Source: Spinacia oleracea
Lineage: Eukaryota; Streptophyta; Magnoliopsida; Caryophyllales; Amaranthaceae
Assembly (NCBI RefSeq): GCF_020520425.1
Contig: NC_079488.1
Coordinates: 26,352,247-26,416,246, forward strand
Length of the DNA stretch: 64,000 bases
Reading direction: 5' to 3'
The position numbers and the translations under genes are program-made. Below are positions 1-11,092 of this stretch, piece by piece (the stretch's first letter is position 1; each line of letters starts with the position of its first letter). The notes below the pieces were generated by a model. The model ran no database searches. It had not been told where the DNA came from and worked only from the letters and a program-made list of their open reading frames with translations.

Positions 1-1604
1 AACTTCCCTTTCTTCCCAAATCTCATGACACCTTTCATTGGTGACACTTTGAGCAACACTTTATCACCTATGTTGAACTCTTCATCCCTACGTTTCAAGT
101 CTGCATAACTCTTTTGGCGATCCTGCGCCGCTTGAATCTTTGATTGGATGGTTCGGATTTGGTTCATGGTGTCCTCTATCATTTGAGATCCCAACACTAC
201 GGTTTCACTAATATCGTTCCAACAAAGTGGACTTCTACACTTTCGTCCATACAAAGCCTCAAATGGTGCCATTCCAATGCTAGCATGATAGCTATTGTTA
301 TAGGAAAACTCAATCAAATCTAGGCTATCTTCCCAACTTCCTTGGAAATCAATAACGCATGCCCGAAGCATGTCCTCCAGGGTTTGGATAGTCCTTTCAG
401 TTTGGCCATCCGTGGCTGGGTGGAAGGTTGTACTCATTTTCAATGTCGTACCAAATCTCTTCTGCACACTTTTCCAGAAATTCGAAAGAAACCTTGAATC
501 TCTATCTGATACGATATCCTTAGGAACTCCATGTAACCTCACCACATTCTTAATGTAGGCTTTAGCAAGTTGTTCCATTTTCCAGGTTTCCTTCATTGGT
601 ATAAACACTGCTGACTTGGTCTACCTATCTACCACAACCCAAATTGTATCATTCCCAGTCTTTGACTTAGGTAAACAAGTGACAAAGTCCATAGAAATAC
701 AGTCCCATTTCCAGCTTGGAATCTCTAAAGGTTGGACCTTCCCTTGAGGTCTCCTATGCTCAATTTTAACCTTCTGACAAGTCAAACATCTAGCCACAAA
801 TTCAGCCACTTCGTTCTTCATCCTTGGCCACCAATAGACCTTTTTCAAGTCCTTATACAACTTGTCACCCCCTGGGTGCACAGAATATGGCGTATTATGC
901 CCTTCTTTCATCAATCTCTCTTTCAATTCTCCACACTTTTGAGGCACGCACCACCTGCCTTTGTACCTCAAGCTTCCATCATCATGGATTCGGAAATCTA
1001 TCTCCTTACCTTGCGAAATCTTTTCCTTGATTCGCTCCAACTTCACATCACCAACTTGATTCTCTCTAATCTCATCAAATATTGACGATTGGATGGTTAA
1101 GGCATTCATTATTCCCACAAGGCTTTCACCACTTACTATTTCAAGGTTCAAACGCTGCATGTCCTTACACAGCTCGTTAGCAACTACTAACGCATTGACA
1201 CTATGACTTGATTTCCTACTCAAGGCATCCGCAACTATATTGGCTTTTCCCTCATGGTACTGGATATCCAAATCATAGTCCTTAATTAACTCCAACCACC
1301 TTTGTTGGCGCATATTCAAATCCTTCTGTGTGAAGATGTACTTCAAACTCTTGTGGTCCGTAAATATCCTACACTTCACACCATACAGATAGTGTCTCCA
1401 TATCTTCAATGCAAATACTATAGCCGCTAGCTCTAAATCATGGGTAGGGTAATTGGATTCATATGGCTTCAATTGCCTTGACGCATACGCAATAACTTTC
1501 CCGTTTTGCATCAATACACACCCCAAACCATTCCTAGAGGCATCACTATACACATCGTATGCACCACTCTCATCTGGTAAGGTTAACACTGGCGCGGTTG
1601 TCAA
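1..1604 (-). pseudogene. Ty3/gypsy RNase H and integrase, partial
   Basis: The N-terminal part is RNase H, with its acidic residues in YSDAS, DLELAA and FTDH. The integrase zinc finger follows (H..H before CLTC), then the core, with the first aspartate near SMDF. The frame stops at a TAG (minus strand, 621-623) directly after VVVDR, but continues in the same frame to base 1 with integrase-like sequence, including SDRDSRF and TDGQTER, which supply the second Asp and the Glu. So a single nonsense codon splits an otherwise readable integrase. The C-terminal end lies outside the window. Confidence 0.9.
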
Positions 1605-2501
1605 TCACGTCTTTAAGGCTTGGAATGCTTCCTCACACTGGTTACTCCATTCAAACTTGGTTTCCTTCTTCATCAAGGTAGTCATGGGCGTGGCTATCCT
1701 AGAGAAGTCTTGAACAAATCGTCTATAGTAGCCAGCTAATCCCAGAAAACTACGAATGTCAGTCACACTCTTGGGTGTAGGCCATTCACTAACAGCTTTA
1801 ATCTTAGCAGGGTCAACTGCCACTCCTTCTTTAGATATAAAGTGTCCCAAAAATGCAACTCTTTCCAACCAAAACTCACACTTTGAGAATTTGGCATACA
1901 ACTGGTTATCTCTCAAGGTACTCAACACCGATCTCAAGTGTTCCGCATGATCTTCTTCACTCTTCGAATACACTAGGATGTCATCTATGAAAACCACTAC
2001 GAACTTGTCCAAATAGGCATGGAATACACGGTTCATTAAGTCCATAAATATTGCAGGGGCATTGGTTAACCCAAAAGGCATAACAGTGAACTCATAATGT
2101 CCGTATCTAGTTCTGAATACGGTCTTTGGTATGTCGTGGTCAGTGATCCTCAATTGATGATAACCCGAACGCAAATCGATCTTTGAAAAGATTCCTGCTC
2201 CTTTTAGTTGGTCAAATAGGTCTTCTATCCTAGGTAATGGATATTTGTTCTTGATTGTGACCTTATTGAGCTCCCTGTAGTCTATATAGAGCCTCATACT
2301 TCCATCCTTTTTCTTCAAAAACAACACTGGTGCTCCCCAAGGCGATGCACTTGGCCTAATATAGCCTTTCTCCAATAGATCCTCTAGTTGGCCTTTTAAC
2401 TCATTCATTTCTGCTGGAGCCATTCTATAAGGTGCTTTTGAAATAGGGGCGGTTCCAGGCACTAAATCTATGGTAAAGTCAATAGGTCGATTGGGAGGCA
2501 T
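1605..2501 (-). pseudogene. Ty3/gypsy reverse transcriptase
   Basis: This is the RT palm and fingers of a Ty3/gypsy pol. [31 protein letters not shown] and the catalytic [10 protein letters not shown] box are all present. The segment ends at a TGA that is in frame with the RNase H that follows. A CGA-to-TGA change would explain it, which is the usual mark of cytosine deamination in methylated plant repeats. It is preceded by an in-frame TAA that separates it from the protease. The catalytic aspartates themselves are intact. Confidence 0.93.
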
Positions 2502-2513
2502 CCCCGGGATCTC

Positions 2514-2939
2514 TTATGGAAATACATCAAGGAATTCCTTGACTACTGCAATATCCTCAGGCTGATCCTTGATCACATGCTCTAGGTTCCTCACATTACA
2601 TAAGAAGGTTGGGTTCCCTTTACTGACTAGCTTCACGAGTTCCATTGCCGTGATGATTCCTATGTTCTTAGGCTTACCAAAATGACAATATGACACTACT
2701 TTGCCTAGGCTAGACCTCAAGTGAACCTTCTGCTTCTCACAATCTATTTTGGCTTTGAACTTGGCCAACCAATCCATTCCTAGAATTATATCTAGCTCTC
2801 CTAACTCGAATTCGATTAGGTTAGATAAGAATACGGTCTTGGCTATGGTCATAGGCACATCTCTATGGATTTTGGTACACTTCACTATACTACCAGTTGG
2901 TATAATTATGGGTACCTCAATAACTCTAGTTCCTAACAT
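2514..2939 (-). pseudogene. Ty3/gypsy protease, N-terminus lost
   Basis: The C-terminal half of a retropepsin is visible (ELDIILGMDWL, followed by the linker EDIAVVKEFLDVFP that precedes RT). The DSG active-site segment that should lie upstream is not found in any frame. The sequence upstream, about 2940-3158, is too short to hold the rest of gag plus a zinc knuckle. I infer an internal deletion from mid-gag to mid-protease. Confidence 0.8.
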
Positions 2940-3158
2940 CCTTTCTCCTTTTTCCCAGTTTCACTTTCAATCTTGTTCCTCCTCACTTGTAGTCCATACA
3001 GATGAGCAGCATTTCCATATATATAGGGTATCTAGAGAATTAGAGGTCTCTCCAGATAGTAACAACTATGAATCCATTTGACAATCCATTTTCAAACCTT
3101 TGATCCCTAAGCTCTTCCTTTTCCCCCACTTCAGGTGCAAACTTAGACAATTCTATAA

Positions 3159-3602
3159 CTAGGAATAGTATTCCGTCACAGACAGACCTCCCATTTTGAG
3201 TTCAATGAACTCTTGCGCCTTTTGCTTCTTCAGGTAGGGTGGGTAAAACTTGTTCCTTAGTACAGTTTTGAATGCTTCCCATCCAAAGTTAGGTGTGGCT
3301 CTAAGGGTATTTTCACATCGTTGCCACCACAGATCAGCTTCACCTCTCAGGTAGTACACAACACTATTCACCCTAAGGTTTTCGGGGCAATTCACAGCTA
3401 CAATGAGTTTATCAAACTCTCTCAACCAGTTCTCCAACACACTTGGTTCAATCTCTCCGCTATAGAGTGGAGGCTTGCTTTGAGCTATTTTCTTAAACAT
3501 TTCCCCAGCCGGGTCATGCATTGGGTTTGCTCTGGTTTGAGCTAGGTCACGAACTACCTCAGCTAGTTGTCTAACCACTTCAGAAATCTCTTGGTTAGCC
3601 AT
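3159..3602 (-). pseudogene. Ty3/gypsy gag, N-terminal part
   Basis: The N-terminal 147 residues match the plant gypsy gag pattern: ENWLREFDKL, a segment with VVYYLRGEADLWW, and FYPPYLKKQKAQEFI before LSVTEYYS. The frame ends at TAG. Immediately beyond it, a frame shifted by one base continues with the residues expected of this domain (IELSKFAPEV). So gag carries one nonsense codon plus one single-base indel. No CCHC knuckle is left. Confidence 0.85.
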
Positions 3603-3671
3603 ATCCCTTCTCCTGAATAAATAAAAAGGCTAACTTCAATATTGGTTGGACACGACATTACTAAGGTACTG

Positions 3672-3845
3672 GTTCTACAACAAAATTAGTCGTAAAATGT
3701 CATGGATTTAATTGGTCGCCATTTAAGGACCGTTAAATTTTCGGTCGCCATTTAAGGACCAGGTCTTTAACGACATACCCAATTCAATCGTTAAAGGCGT
3801 TGTGCGATTGAATTTTCAGTTGCTAAATGACTCTTTTTTTGTAGT
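3672..3845. mobile_element. Short CACTA-like terminal segment
   Basis: The right border read on the minus strand begins CACTACAAAAAAAGAGTC, the terminal motif of CACTA elements. Inside it a short unit with GGTCGCCATTTAAGGACC occurs twice, resembling subterminal repeats. The left border is unclear (CTACAACAAAAT), and no 3-bp target duplication could be assigned. It may be a tiny deletion derivative or only one end. Confidence 0.45.
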
Positions 3846-3919
3846 GTAGCTACTAGCTCAATTGGTAAAGATTTGTGAAATTGCACAATGATTCAGGTTC
3901 GAAATCCTACATAGGCTAC
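3846..3919 (+). repeat. tRNA-like sequence with A and B boxes (SINE head or tRNA relic)
   Basis: These 74 bases have an acceptor-like pairing between GTAGCTA and TAGGCTAC at the two ends. They also contain a pol III A box (TAGCTCAATTGG) and a B box (GGTTCGAAATC). A five-base anticodon-arm helix (TTGTG/CACAA) encloses a six-base loop, and the T arm is three bases too long, so it is not a canonical tRNA. A tRNA-derived SINE head or a degenerate tRNA gene is most likely. No clear SINE tail was found downstream. Confidence 0.5.
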
Positions 3920-4261
3920 TATTAGTTTATGAAATTATTCTTCTTTTGGTTGATCAATTACTTTAGGTTATGATATAGGAAAAAAGAAAATCCCAACTGA
4001 TTCAAGAAAAAAAAAATAGAAACCTAATTCATGAAAAATAAGCCGCAAGAAAGACGAGAAGAAAATAAAAAATATAGTTATAAGAACCAAATATGGATAC
4101 AAACTAAAGAGCAATACAAATCAAAGACATGACTAATAAATTCGAAGAACAACAACAATAAAAATCTGTGAATTTCAGCAAAAAAATTTTGATAAACTTT
4201 TTAGGTCAAAATCGAATAGATGGACGCAAAAACAACAACAATAAACAAAATCACTGTTTTA
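3920..4261. other. A-rich intergenic stretch
   Basis: No gene is visible. The stretch 4070-4150 (ATATGGAT, CAAATCAAAGAC) is loosely similar to 6408-6480, so it may be an old duplicate of the sequence flanking the CACTA arrays. Confidence 0.4.
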
Positions 4262-4360
4262 TTGTTAGTGGTTTTGCATTGAAAGTGGGGGTTTTGGGGG
4301 GCCTTTTTCCAATAGGTCTTTCATTAGCAACTCTAAAGGTAGGAATATGTAGGGGGAAGG
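4262..4360 (+). repeat. 99-bp left flank, copied inverted at 9478-9576
   Basis: This stretch, ending GTAGGGGGAAGG directly before the LTR at 4361, reappears by eye without a mismatch as the reverse complement of 9478-9576. There it flanks the other solo LTR. Together with the two LTRs it makes inverted arms of about 1.3 and 1.5 kb separated by about 2.5 kb. Confidence 0.85.
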
Positions 4361-5530
4361 TGAAGGAAATAGTGCCCTTGGTCCAAGTATGCATATAATA
4401 TTAAGTCTAATAAATGCGGTTCAGTATTAATTAACAAGTTAATAATTCAGTGAGATCAAGTGAGCTGAATGCCTAGCTAGAGGCCGCTTCAGTTCAAGTG
4501 GAATTAATGATATTAATCCACAGCTTACTCTTGACTGAACCCGTAGGGTCACACAAATAGTACGTAAACGGATCAAGTATTTAATGGCATTAAATACTCT
4601 ATCTATGGATATTCGGAATCGACGGATCTTGGTTTCAGTGGGAGCTGAGATCGTCACAAGCAAGTGAATACTCCGGAAACGATGATATTGCCAGAAACGG
4701 AAATATGGATCGTATCGGAAATATAAATATTATCCAAGTCGTAGATGTTGCCGGAAACGGAAACATGGTACGTATCGGAAATTATTATTGGAAATAGATA
4801 TATTGCCGGAATCGGAAATATTGCCGGAAGCAAGACGCACAGCTCATCGCCCAGCAAGCAAGACGCACGCCAACACGCACAGCCCATGGCAGCGCCAGAC
4901 CCACCGCAAGGCAGGCCCAGCGCGCCAAGGCATGGCTGCGTAGCGTGGGCTGCGTAGCGTGGGCCAAGCGCACGCGCATGGGCGGCCCTCGTGGCTGCCG
5001 TGCGTGTGTGTGTTTGTGTCCATGCACAATTCCTAAATCTATTAGGATTTGGTGTATGATTAAATTCCTATTCCTAAAAGGATTATTTAATTAATTAGAG
5101 TCCTTGTAGGATTCTAAGTTTAATTAAATCGTATCCTACTAGGATTCCAATTCCCTTTCCAAACCTCTATAAATAAAGGCCTAGGGTCATAATTTATGCA
5201 CATGGGATTGAAGTATTCTAAGGGTAAGTTTTGAAAGAAAAATAAGCCAAACACTTTCAAACACTTAACCGAATTTCCTAGTAATCTTAAGGGCGATTCT
5301 AGTTGGTCTAACTTGAGGTGGATCCGGACGTACTGTGGACTATCTACGGAGGGACGACATTTGGAGTCCTAAAGGCTTGTTCTTGTTCGGTTCGGGCGCA
5401 GCTAGGGAGGGCACGCTACAAAGTGTATGCTCCTAAATTATGCTAAATGATTATGTGTAAATAATATGTTTCCTGGCATTAAGGTTCTTCCGCATGATTT
5501 ATGTTTTGTCATATGTATCATAACCTAACA
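4361..5530 (+). mobile_element. Solo LTR of Ty1/copia family (copy 1)
   Basis: It begins TGAAGGAAATAG and ends ATAACCTAACA, the same termini as the 3' LTR of the copia element at 55207-56591. It is shorter (1170 bp) because the GC-rich internal part is reduced. Runs of Cs and Gs around TTTCCG...CCGGAA repeats fill the U3. The left flank is GAAGG and the right flank is GCTTT, so there is no target duplication. The right side lies directly on CACTA subterminal repeats. Confidence 0.88.
5168..5175 (+). promoter_or_regulatory. TATA box of LTR copy 1
   Basis: TATAAATA followed by AAGGCC sits about 360 bp before the LTR end. The same element occurs at the equivalent place in the two other full LTRs of this family, which supports it as the U3 core promoter. 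Confidence 0.6.
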
Positions 5531-6407
5531 GCTTTTAGGGACAACTTATATTTCATTGATGCTAATTTTTTTTTATGAGGCAACCATTATTTTATTAATG
5601 CTAAAAAGTACTCCCTCCGTCCCGGAATACTTGACCTGTTTTCCTTATCGGGTCGTCCCTTAATACTTGACCTGTTTCTAAAAATGGAAATATTCTAACA
5701 ACATTATATTATTTCTCATTCCACCCCTATTAACCCACCTACCCCCTACTCCATACAAAAAATAATTAAAAATTCAACCCCTACTCTCTCCCAACCCCAC
5801 CCCTTTACACATTTTCCACTAACTACATTAAAATAATAACCACTATCAACTACTACCTATTAAATTAAATAAGTCAATTCAAGTCCCTTAAACTCTGTGC
5901 CGGTCAAACCGGGTCGACTATTCCGGGACGGAGGGAGTACTTTTTAGGGGCATCTAAAATTTAACTGATGCTAAAAAAAGCGTTTTAGAGGCAGTCGTTA
6001 TTTCATTAGTGCTAAAAATACTTTTAGAGGCAACCAACCACTGATGATAAAGAAACGTTTTAGAGGCAATTATTATTTCATTAATGCTAATAAGTACGTA
6101 CTTTTTAGGGGCAACTTAAATTTCATTGACGCTAAAAAAAGTTTTAGAGGCAACTATTATTTCATTAATGCTAAAAGGTACTTTTTAGGGGCAACTTAAA
6201 ATTTATTGATGCTAAAAAAACGTTTTAGAGGCAACCATTATGTTATTAATGCTAAAAAGTACTTTTAGGGGCAACCTAATTTTCTCCAACACTAAAAATA
6301 ATTTTTAGAGGCTACCATAATTAACTAATGCTAAAAGGCACTTTTAGAGGCCAAAAAAAAGTAATTGCCTCAAGGTGTTGCCTCTATATGTAAATTTTCT
6401 TGTAGTG
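5531..6407 (-). mobile_element. CACTA subterminal-repeat array 1
   Basis: Diverged units of about 60 bp alternate between TTTTAGAGGCAACCATTA and TTTTTAGGGGCAAC, each followed by an ATT.ATGCTAAAA motif. The array ends in a sequence whose reverse complement starts CACTACAAGAAAATTTA, the CACTA terminus. No transposase is seen. The other terminus is missing, because the LTR at 4361-5530 lies on the left side. A Stowaway-type MITE is inserted inside. Confidence 0.75.
5611..5937. mobile_element. Stowaway-type MITE
   Basis: Terminal inverted repeats CTCCCTCCGTCCCGGAATA and its complement TATTCCGGGACGGAGGGAG enclose 327 bp. TA dinucleotides on both sides (5609-5610 and 5938-5939) are the target duplication of Tc1/mariner-type MITEs. 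It interrupts one unit of the CACTA subterminal array, whose sequence resumes directly on the right. Confidence 0.92.
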
Positions 6408-7445
6408 AATATAAAAACCACAGTTACGAGCACAAAATATGGATTAAAAAAAAAAACGAACAATAAAAATCAAAGACTTGCCTGAAAATTTCTTTAATGC
6501 TAAAAAGTACTTTTTATGGGCATCATAAATTTCATTGATGCTAAACATAAAGTTTTAGATGCAAACATTACTTTATTAAAAATAAAAAAAAATAGGGAAA
6601 TTCTCTTTGTAGCATTATACTTTTGCAAATTCTCATTGATAACAAATATTTTGTCACTTTCTCTAAAATAGCCTTAGTAATCTAACTTTTCTCTAATATA
6701 ACATTATTTCAATAATTTTGACTTAATTAATCTAATTAGAGTTGACCATGAATTAAAATGATAACATTTCTCTATTATAATATTATTTCTTTAATTTTAA
6801 CATAATAATTATTTTTTAATTTATTGTATACGGAATCCTACTGCTATACATTAATTTTTAGGGGCAATCATTATTTCATTAATGCTAAACAATACTTTTT
6901 AGGGGCAACAAAATTTTAATTGATGCTAAAAAAGAAGTTTTAGAGGCAACCATTATTTTCTGATTCTAAAATAAATATTTTAGAGGCAACCATTATTTCA
7001 TTAATGCTAGAACGTACTTTTTAGGGGAAACGTAAATTTCATTGATGCTAAAAAAAGGTTATAGAGGCAACCATTATTTTCTGATGCTAAAAAAAATGTT
7101 TTAGAGGCAACCTTTATTTCATTAATGCTAAAAAGTACCTTTCAGGGGCAACGTAAATTTCATTGACGCTAAAAAACAGTTTTAGAGGCAAATATTATTC
7201 CATTAATGCTAAAAGGTACTTTTTAGGGGCAACTTAATTTCTTTTGATGCTGAAGAAACTTTTTAGGGGCAACCATTATTTTATTAATGCTAAAAAGTAC
7301 TTTTAGGGGCAGGCTAAATTTCACCGACCCTAAAAATAACTTTTAGAGGCTACCATAATTAACTAATGCTAAAAGGCACTTTTAGAGGCCATAAAAAATG
7401 AATTGCCTCAAGGTGTTGCCTCTGTATCTAAATTTTCTTGTAGTG
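6408..7445 (-). mobile_element. CACTA subterminal-repeat array 2
   Basis: From about 6490 this repeats the unit structure of array 1, and it ends with an almost identical terminus (reverse complement CACTACAAGAAAATTTAG) at 7445. A stretch of about 270 AT-rich bases (6585-6850) interrupts it. 6408-6490 is a non-repeat spacer. Two right ends of one family in the same orientation suggest a tandem duplication or two nested non-autonomous elements. Confidence 0.72.
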
Positions 7446-7497
7446 TGATAAAAAAAAAATCACTAATTAAATAAGGCTTGTTTGTCTTGTTTCTCTT

Positions 7498-10400
7498 TTT
7501 TTTTCTTTTTTTTGACATAGGCTTAATCATACATTAATAAAGAGTTCAAACTACAACATAGACCTTCACATGAATTACACTACCAAGAGGAGCACTACTT
7601 GCTCTTACATACCAAACTTTGAAACACAAAATAAAGGTAATTGCTATTCTTGTTGCCTCTTGAATGTTGGAAATGCGTTGTAGGAAATGCGACAAACCAA
7701 ACGTGCCAAAGCCTATAACACATAACCTTTCCTCTTCCCCTTTTCCATGTAGGGTGAAGCTTGGGTCGAACACACTGAGATGATCCCGATACAACTTGTG
7801 GAGCTTGAAAGACATAGCAAGATATGGCAGCAAAATAGCATCACGGACAAGGACAACACAACTTGAAGTCTCCCGGTAAAAGGGAAGACTCTCAATCTCG
7901 GTAGCATGCTATAATTCCCCATAAAATGGGGAGCAGCGCTCATGTATGAGTTTTTGAATGCAATGAGAACACAACTCATCACAAACCTAAAGAGGGACTG
8001 AAACACGTTTAATCCCAACGACCTCCGATTTCCAAAATCGGAACTAACGTCACAAGTCCATGAAAAACTAACCTTCTGTTAGGTTATGATACATATGAAT
8101 AAACATAAATCATGCGGAAAAACCATAAATCCAGGAAACATATTATTTACACATAATCATATAGCATAATTTAGATGCATACACTTTGTAGCTTGCCCTC
8201 CCTAGCTGCGCCCGAACCGAACAAGAACAAGTCTTTAGGACTCCAAGTGTCGTCCCTCCGTAGATAGTCCACAGCACGTCCGGATCCGCCTTAAGATTGA
8301 CCAACTAGAATCGCCCTTAAGGTACTATAATTTTCGGCAATTATGGGCAAGAATGTGACTGAATTTTTGCTCTCAAAAATCACTTTGAATACTTCAAAAC
8401 TCGTTATAAATTGTGAACCCAGGCCACATATTTATAGGGGTATGGAAAGAGAATTGGAATCCTACTAGGATACGAATTAATTAAATTAGAATCCTAGTAG
8501 AACTCTTATTTAATTAATTTATCTTTTAGGATTAGAAATTTAATCATTAAATGAATCCTATACGCTTTAGGTTTCGTATGTGAACACAAAAACACACACG
8601 CACGCACAGCAGCCCACGAGGGGCGCCATGCGCGCGCGCGCAGCCCACGAGCACTCGCAGCCCACTGCCACGAAGCCCACACGCTGCCGCAGCCTTGGGC
8701 GCGCGCTGGGTCTGCCTTGCGGTGGGCCTGGCGCAGCCTTCGCTGGTGCGTTGTGGCCCGCGTTTCTCTTGCTGGGCGTGGGCCTGGCTTCGTGCTGGGC
8801 CTTCGTCTAGCAAGCTCGTCCGATGCTAATTCGTACGACGCGCTTCCGATTAATTTCCCGATTCCGGATTTCATTTCCGATACGAACAACATTTAACATT
8901 TCCGATTCCGGAATTAATTTTCGTTTCGAACAAATATTTAATATTTCCGTTTCCGGAATTATTTTCCGATTCCGATAATATTTCCTATTCAGACAATATT
9001 TCCGTTTCCGGCAATATTTCCGATTCCGGCAATATTTCCATTTCCATTAATATTTTCCGATACGTACGATGTTTTCGTTTCCGGCAACATCTACGACTTG
9101 GATAATATTTATATTTCCGATACGATCCATATTTCCGTTTCCGGCAATATCATCGTTTTCGGTGTATTCATTTCTTGCTTGTGACGATCTCAGCTCCCAC
9201 TGAAACCAAGATCCATCGATTCCGAATATCCATAGATGGAGTATTTAATGCCATTAAATACTTGATCCGTTTACGTACTATTTGTGTGACCCTACGGGTT
9301 CAGTCAAGAGTAAGCTGTGGATTAATATAATTAATTCCACTTGAACTGAAGCGGCCTCTAGCTAGACATTCAGCTCACTTGATCTCACTGAATTATTAAC
9401 TTGTTAATTAATACTGAACCGCATTTATTAGACTTAATATTATATGCATACTTGGACCAAGGGCACTATATCCTTCACCTTCCCCCTACATATTCCTACC
9501 TTTAGAGTTGCTAATGAAAGACCTATTGGAAAAAGGCCCCCCAAAACCCCCACTTTCAATGCAAAACCACTAACAAGATTACCAACGACAATAACAACTT
9601 CAATCAGGACAACTACTTCTCCATGTTCTAAATACCAAACATTGGAGAAGGGCAGGGCATCTCTTCACTTAGCCACCCTATTTCTAGAATCTGGACCCAT
9701 AAACACTTCCCCTTCATACTCCAAACTTGGACACATACATCCAAACATCATCCAAAAATCAACCAAGGCAACACAAGAACCAACCAAAGCGAGAGGAAAA
9801 AATCCAATCACAACGCAAATTACCAAACTAAATTCAAAAAAACCTCTAAACAGATCACCCATATTACTAAACAACCAGAATATGAAAACTAACAACCTAA
9901 ACTAATTAGCAGGAGGATTAAATAGAGAAGGAAACACCACTTGCAGTCAAGAAAGTTTTAAACCAACAACCGTAAAAATGGCCAAACGGATCCCTCCAAC
10001 CCGGCTATTCTAATACGGAAGCTAAACCCTAACCCATTCTTTACCTTTATCGCCAAGATCGGCGTTTTCCGAAACAACAAGACGACGGCGACGAGGCTAG
10101 GTCGTAAACTCCACTTTTCACCTTTATCGTCAAGATCGGCGTTATTCGAAACCACAAGACGACAGCGAAGAGATTAGCTCCGATTTGACTATGACCGGAA
10201 ACCCCAAAATCAAATCTGAAAGCCTCTAGTTGCTTCTAACTTTCCCAGAAAACCCTAGCCCGAACAAAGCCTTTACCGGCACTTTTTCGTCGGCGGCGAA
10301 CGAGATAGGTCTGAGGTTAGAAAGTTAAGGACTCTTGAGAACCAGATCTAATGAAATCCCCCACTAAAACACACTGAGATAAAATCCAAAATCACTGAGA

Positions 10401-10579
10401 TCTGCTAAAAATAAAACAACTCACTAAAGAAGAGAACCAACCTAATTAACACTAAGCTGCTCGCCGATGACCGGAGCTAAGCAACGGTGCTCAGGCCGTC
10501 GGCGGCAGTAGGGAGGCTTTTGGTTTTTAGGGTTAGATAGAGGCGAGAGATTTTGGCTTTAGAGAGAGAAAGAGGATTC
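7498..10579 (-). mobile_element. LINE-like retroposon, split by a solo LTR
   Basis: A 15-bp direct repeat TGTCTTGTTTCTCTT flanks it at 7483-7497 and 10580-10594. On the minus strand it ends in an A-rich tail (after GCCTATGTCAAAAAAAA). These are the hallmarks of target-primed retrotransposition. Removing the LTR at 8077-9477 and one copy of its 5-bp duplication leaves about 1.7 kb. The 5' part has a gene-like leader (CTTTCTCTCTCTAAAGCC, CTAACCCTAAAAACC) and a GC-rich tandem duplication around 10040-10150. No reverse transcriptase is visible, so it is a deletion derivative, a non-autonomous LINE, or a retroposed transcript. Confidence 0.75.
8077..9477 (-). mobile_element. Solo LTR of Ty1/copia family (copy 2)
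   Basis: On the minus strand it starts TGAAGGATATAG and ends ATAACCTAACA; it is 1401 bp long. It is flanked on both sides by the plus-strand 5-mer CCTTC (8072-8076 and 9478-9482), a proper target duplication, so it is a true solo LTR left by LTR-LTR recombination. A TATAAATA box lies at 8429-8436 on the minus strand. The GC-rich block at 8590-8815 produces long spurious reading frames on both strands. Confidence 0.93.
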
Positions 10580-10594
10580 TGTCTTGTTTCTCTT

Positions 10595-10833
10595 GTTGGT
10601 GGATTCGTATTCCTATATGGTTACCTAAAGTTTTATTTACCAAAATAAATCAATTATTACTTCAAATTCACTCATATTGATCTTGTTAATAAAAACTACA
10701 CAAATTCTTATTTACAAGGATTGTAGAATAATTACTGTACACAGGAGTAAAAGTTAACTCAAAATGCTTAAAAGTTATGCTTATATATGTAAAAGTTAAT
10801 TTTTTTAGTGATAAATTTTTTTTCATTTTAATA
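10595..10833. other. AT-rich intergenic DNA
   Basis: No gene is visible. The piece AAAAGTTAATTTTTTTAGTG around 10790 recurs in diverged form near 12480, hinting at an old duplication. Confidence 0.4.
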
Positions 10834-11092
10834 CTTCCTCGGTTTTTTAATACTCGCAACGTTTGTTAGTTTCACGCATGCCAATGCACAACTTTGATCA
10901 TTTATATCTTAAATTCTCTTTATGCAAAAATTATAAAAAGTTGATATTTTGAAAATACACATTGAGACGAATCTAACAAGATCCCACATGACTATGTTTT
11001 ATCTTATATAAAAAACAATAAAAATAGTCAAAGTAGATTATATGAATAGTGGCAAAAGTCCAAACGTTGCGAGTATTAAAAAACGGAGGAAG
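10834..11092. mobile_element. Stowaway-type MITE
   Basis: Long inverted repeats (CTTCCTCGGTTTTTTAATAC...GTATTAAAAAACGGAGGAAG), which continue into CTCGCAACG/CGTTGCGAG, enclose 259 bp. TA duplications flank it at 10832-10833 and 11093-11094. It has no coding content. Confidence 0.92.

Larger units (their letters stand above)
1..3602 (-). mobile_element. Decayed Ty3/gypsy LTR retrotransposon (internal region)
   Basis: Read on the minus strand, gag, protease, reverse transcriptase, RNase H and integrase follow in the order typical of Ty3/gypsy elements. Three in-frame stop codons (TAA after the protease, TGA before RNase H, TAG inside the integrase), a stop plus a one-base shift in gag, and a deletion joining mid-gag to mid-protease show that it is dead. 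The element runs off the left edge. No LTR or primer-binding site is recognisable on the right, where other repeats begin within about 70 bp of gag. Confidence 0.92.

Noticed and set aside
7546-8018. Two overlapping minus-strand frames of about 100 codons
   Set aside because: They are within the LINE-like retroposon's 3' part, with no recognisable domain; kept only as part of that element.
8506-8892. Reading frames in the GC-rich part of solo LTR copy 2 (likewise 4785-5029 and 55704-56244)
   Set aside because: They lie inside LTRs and are not conserved in frame among the LTR copies.
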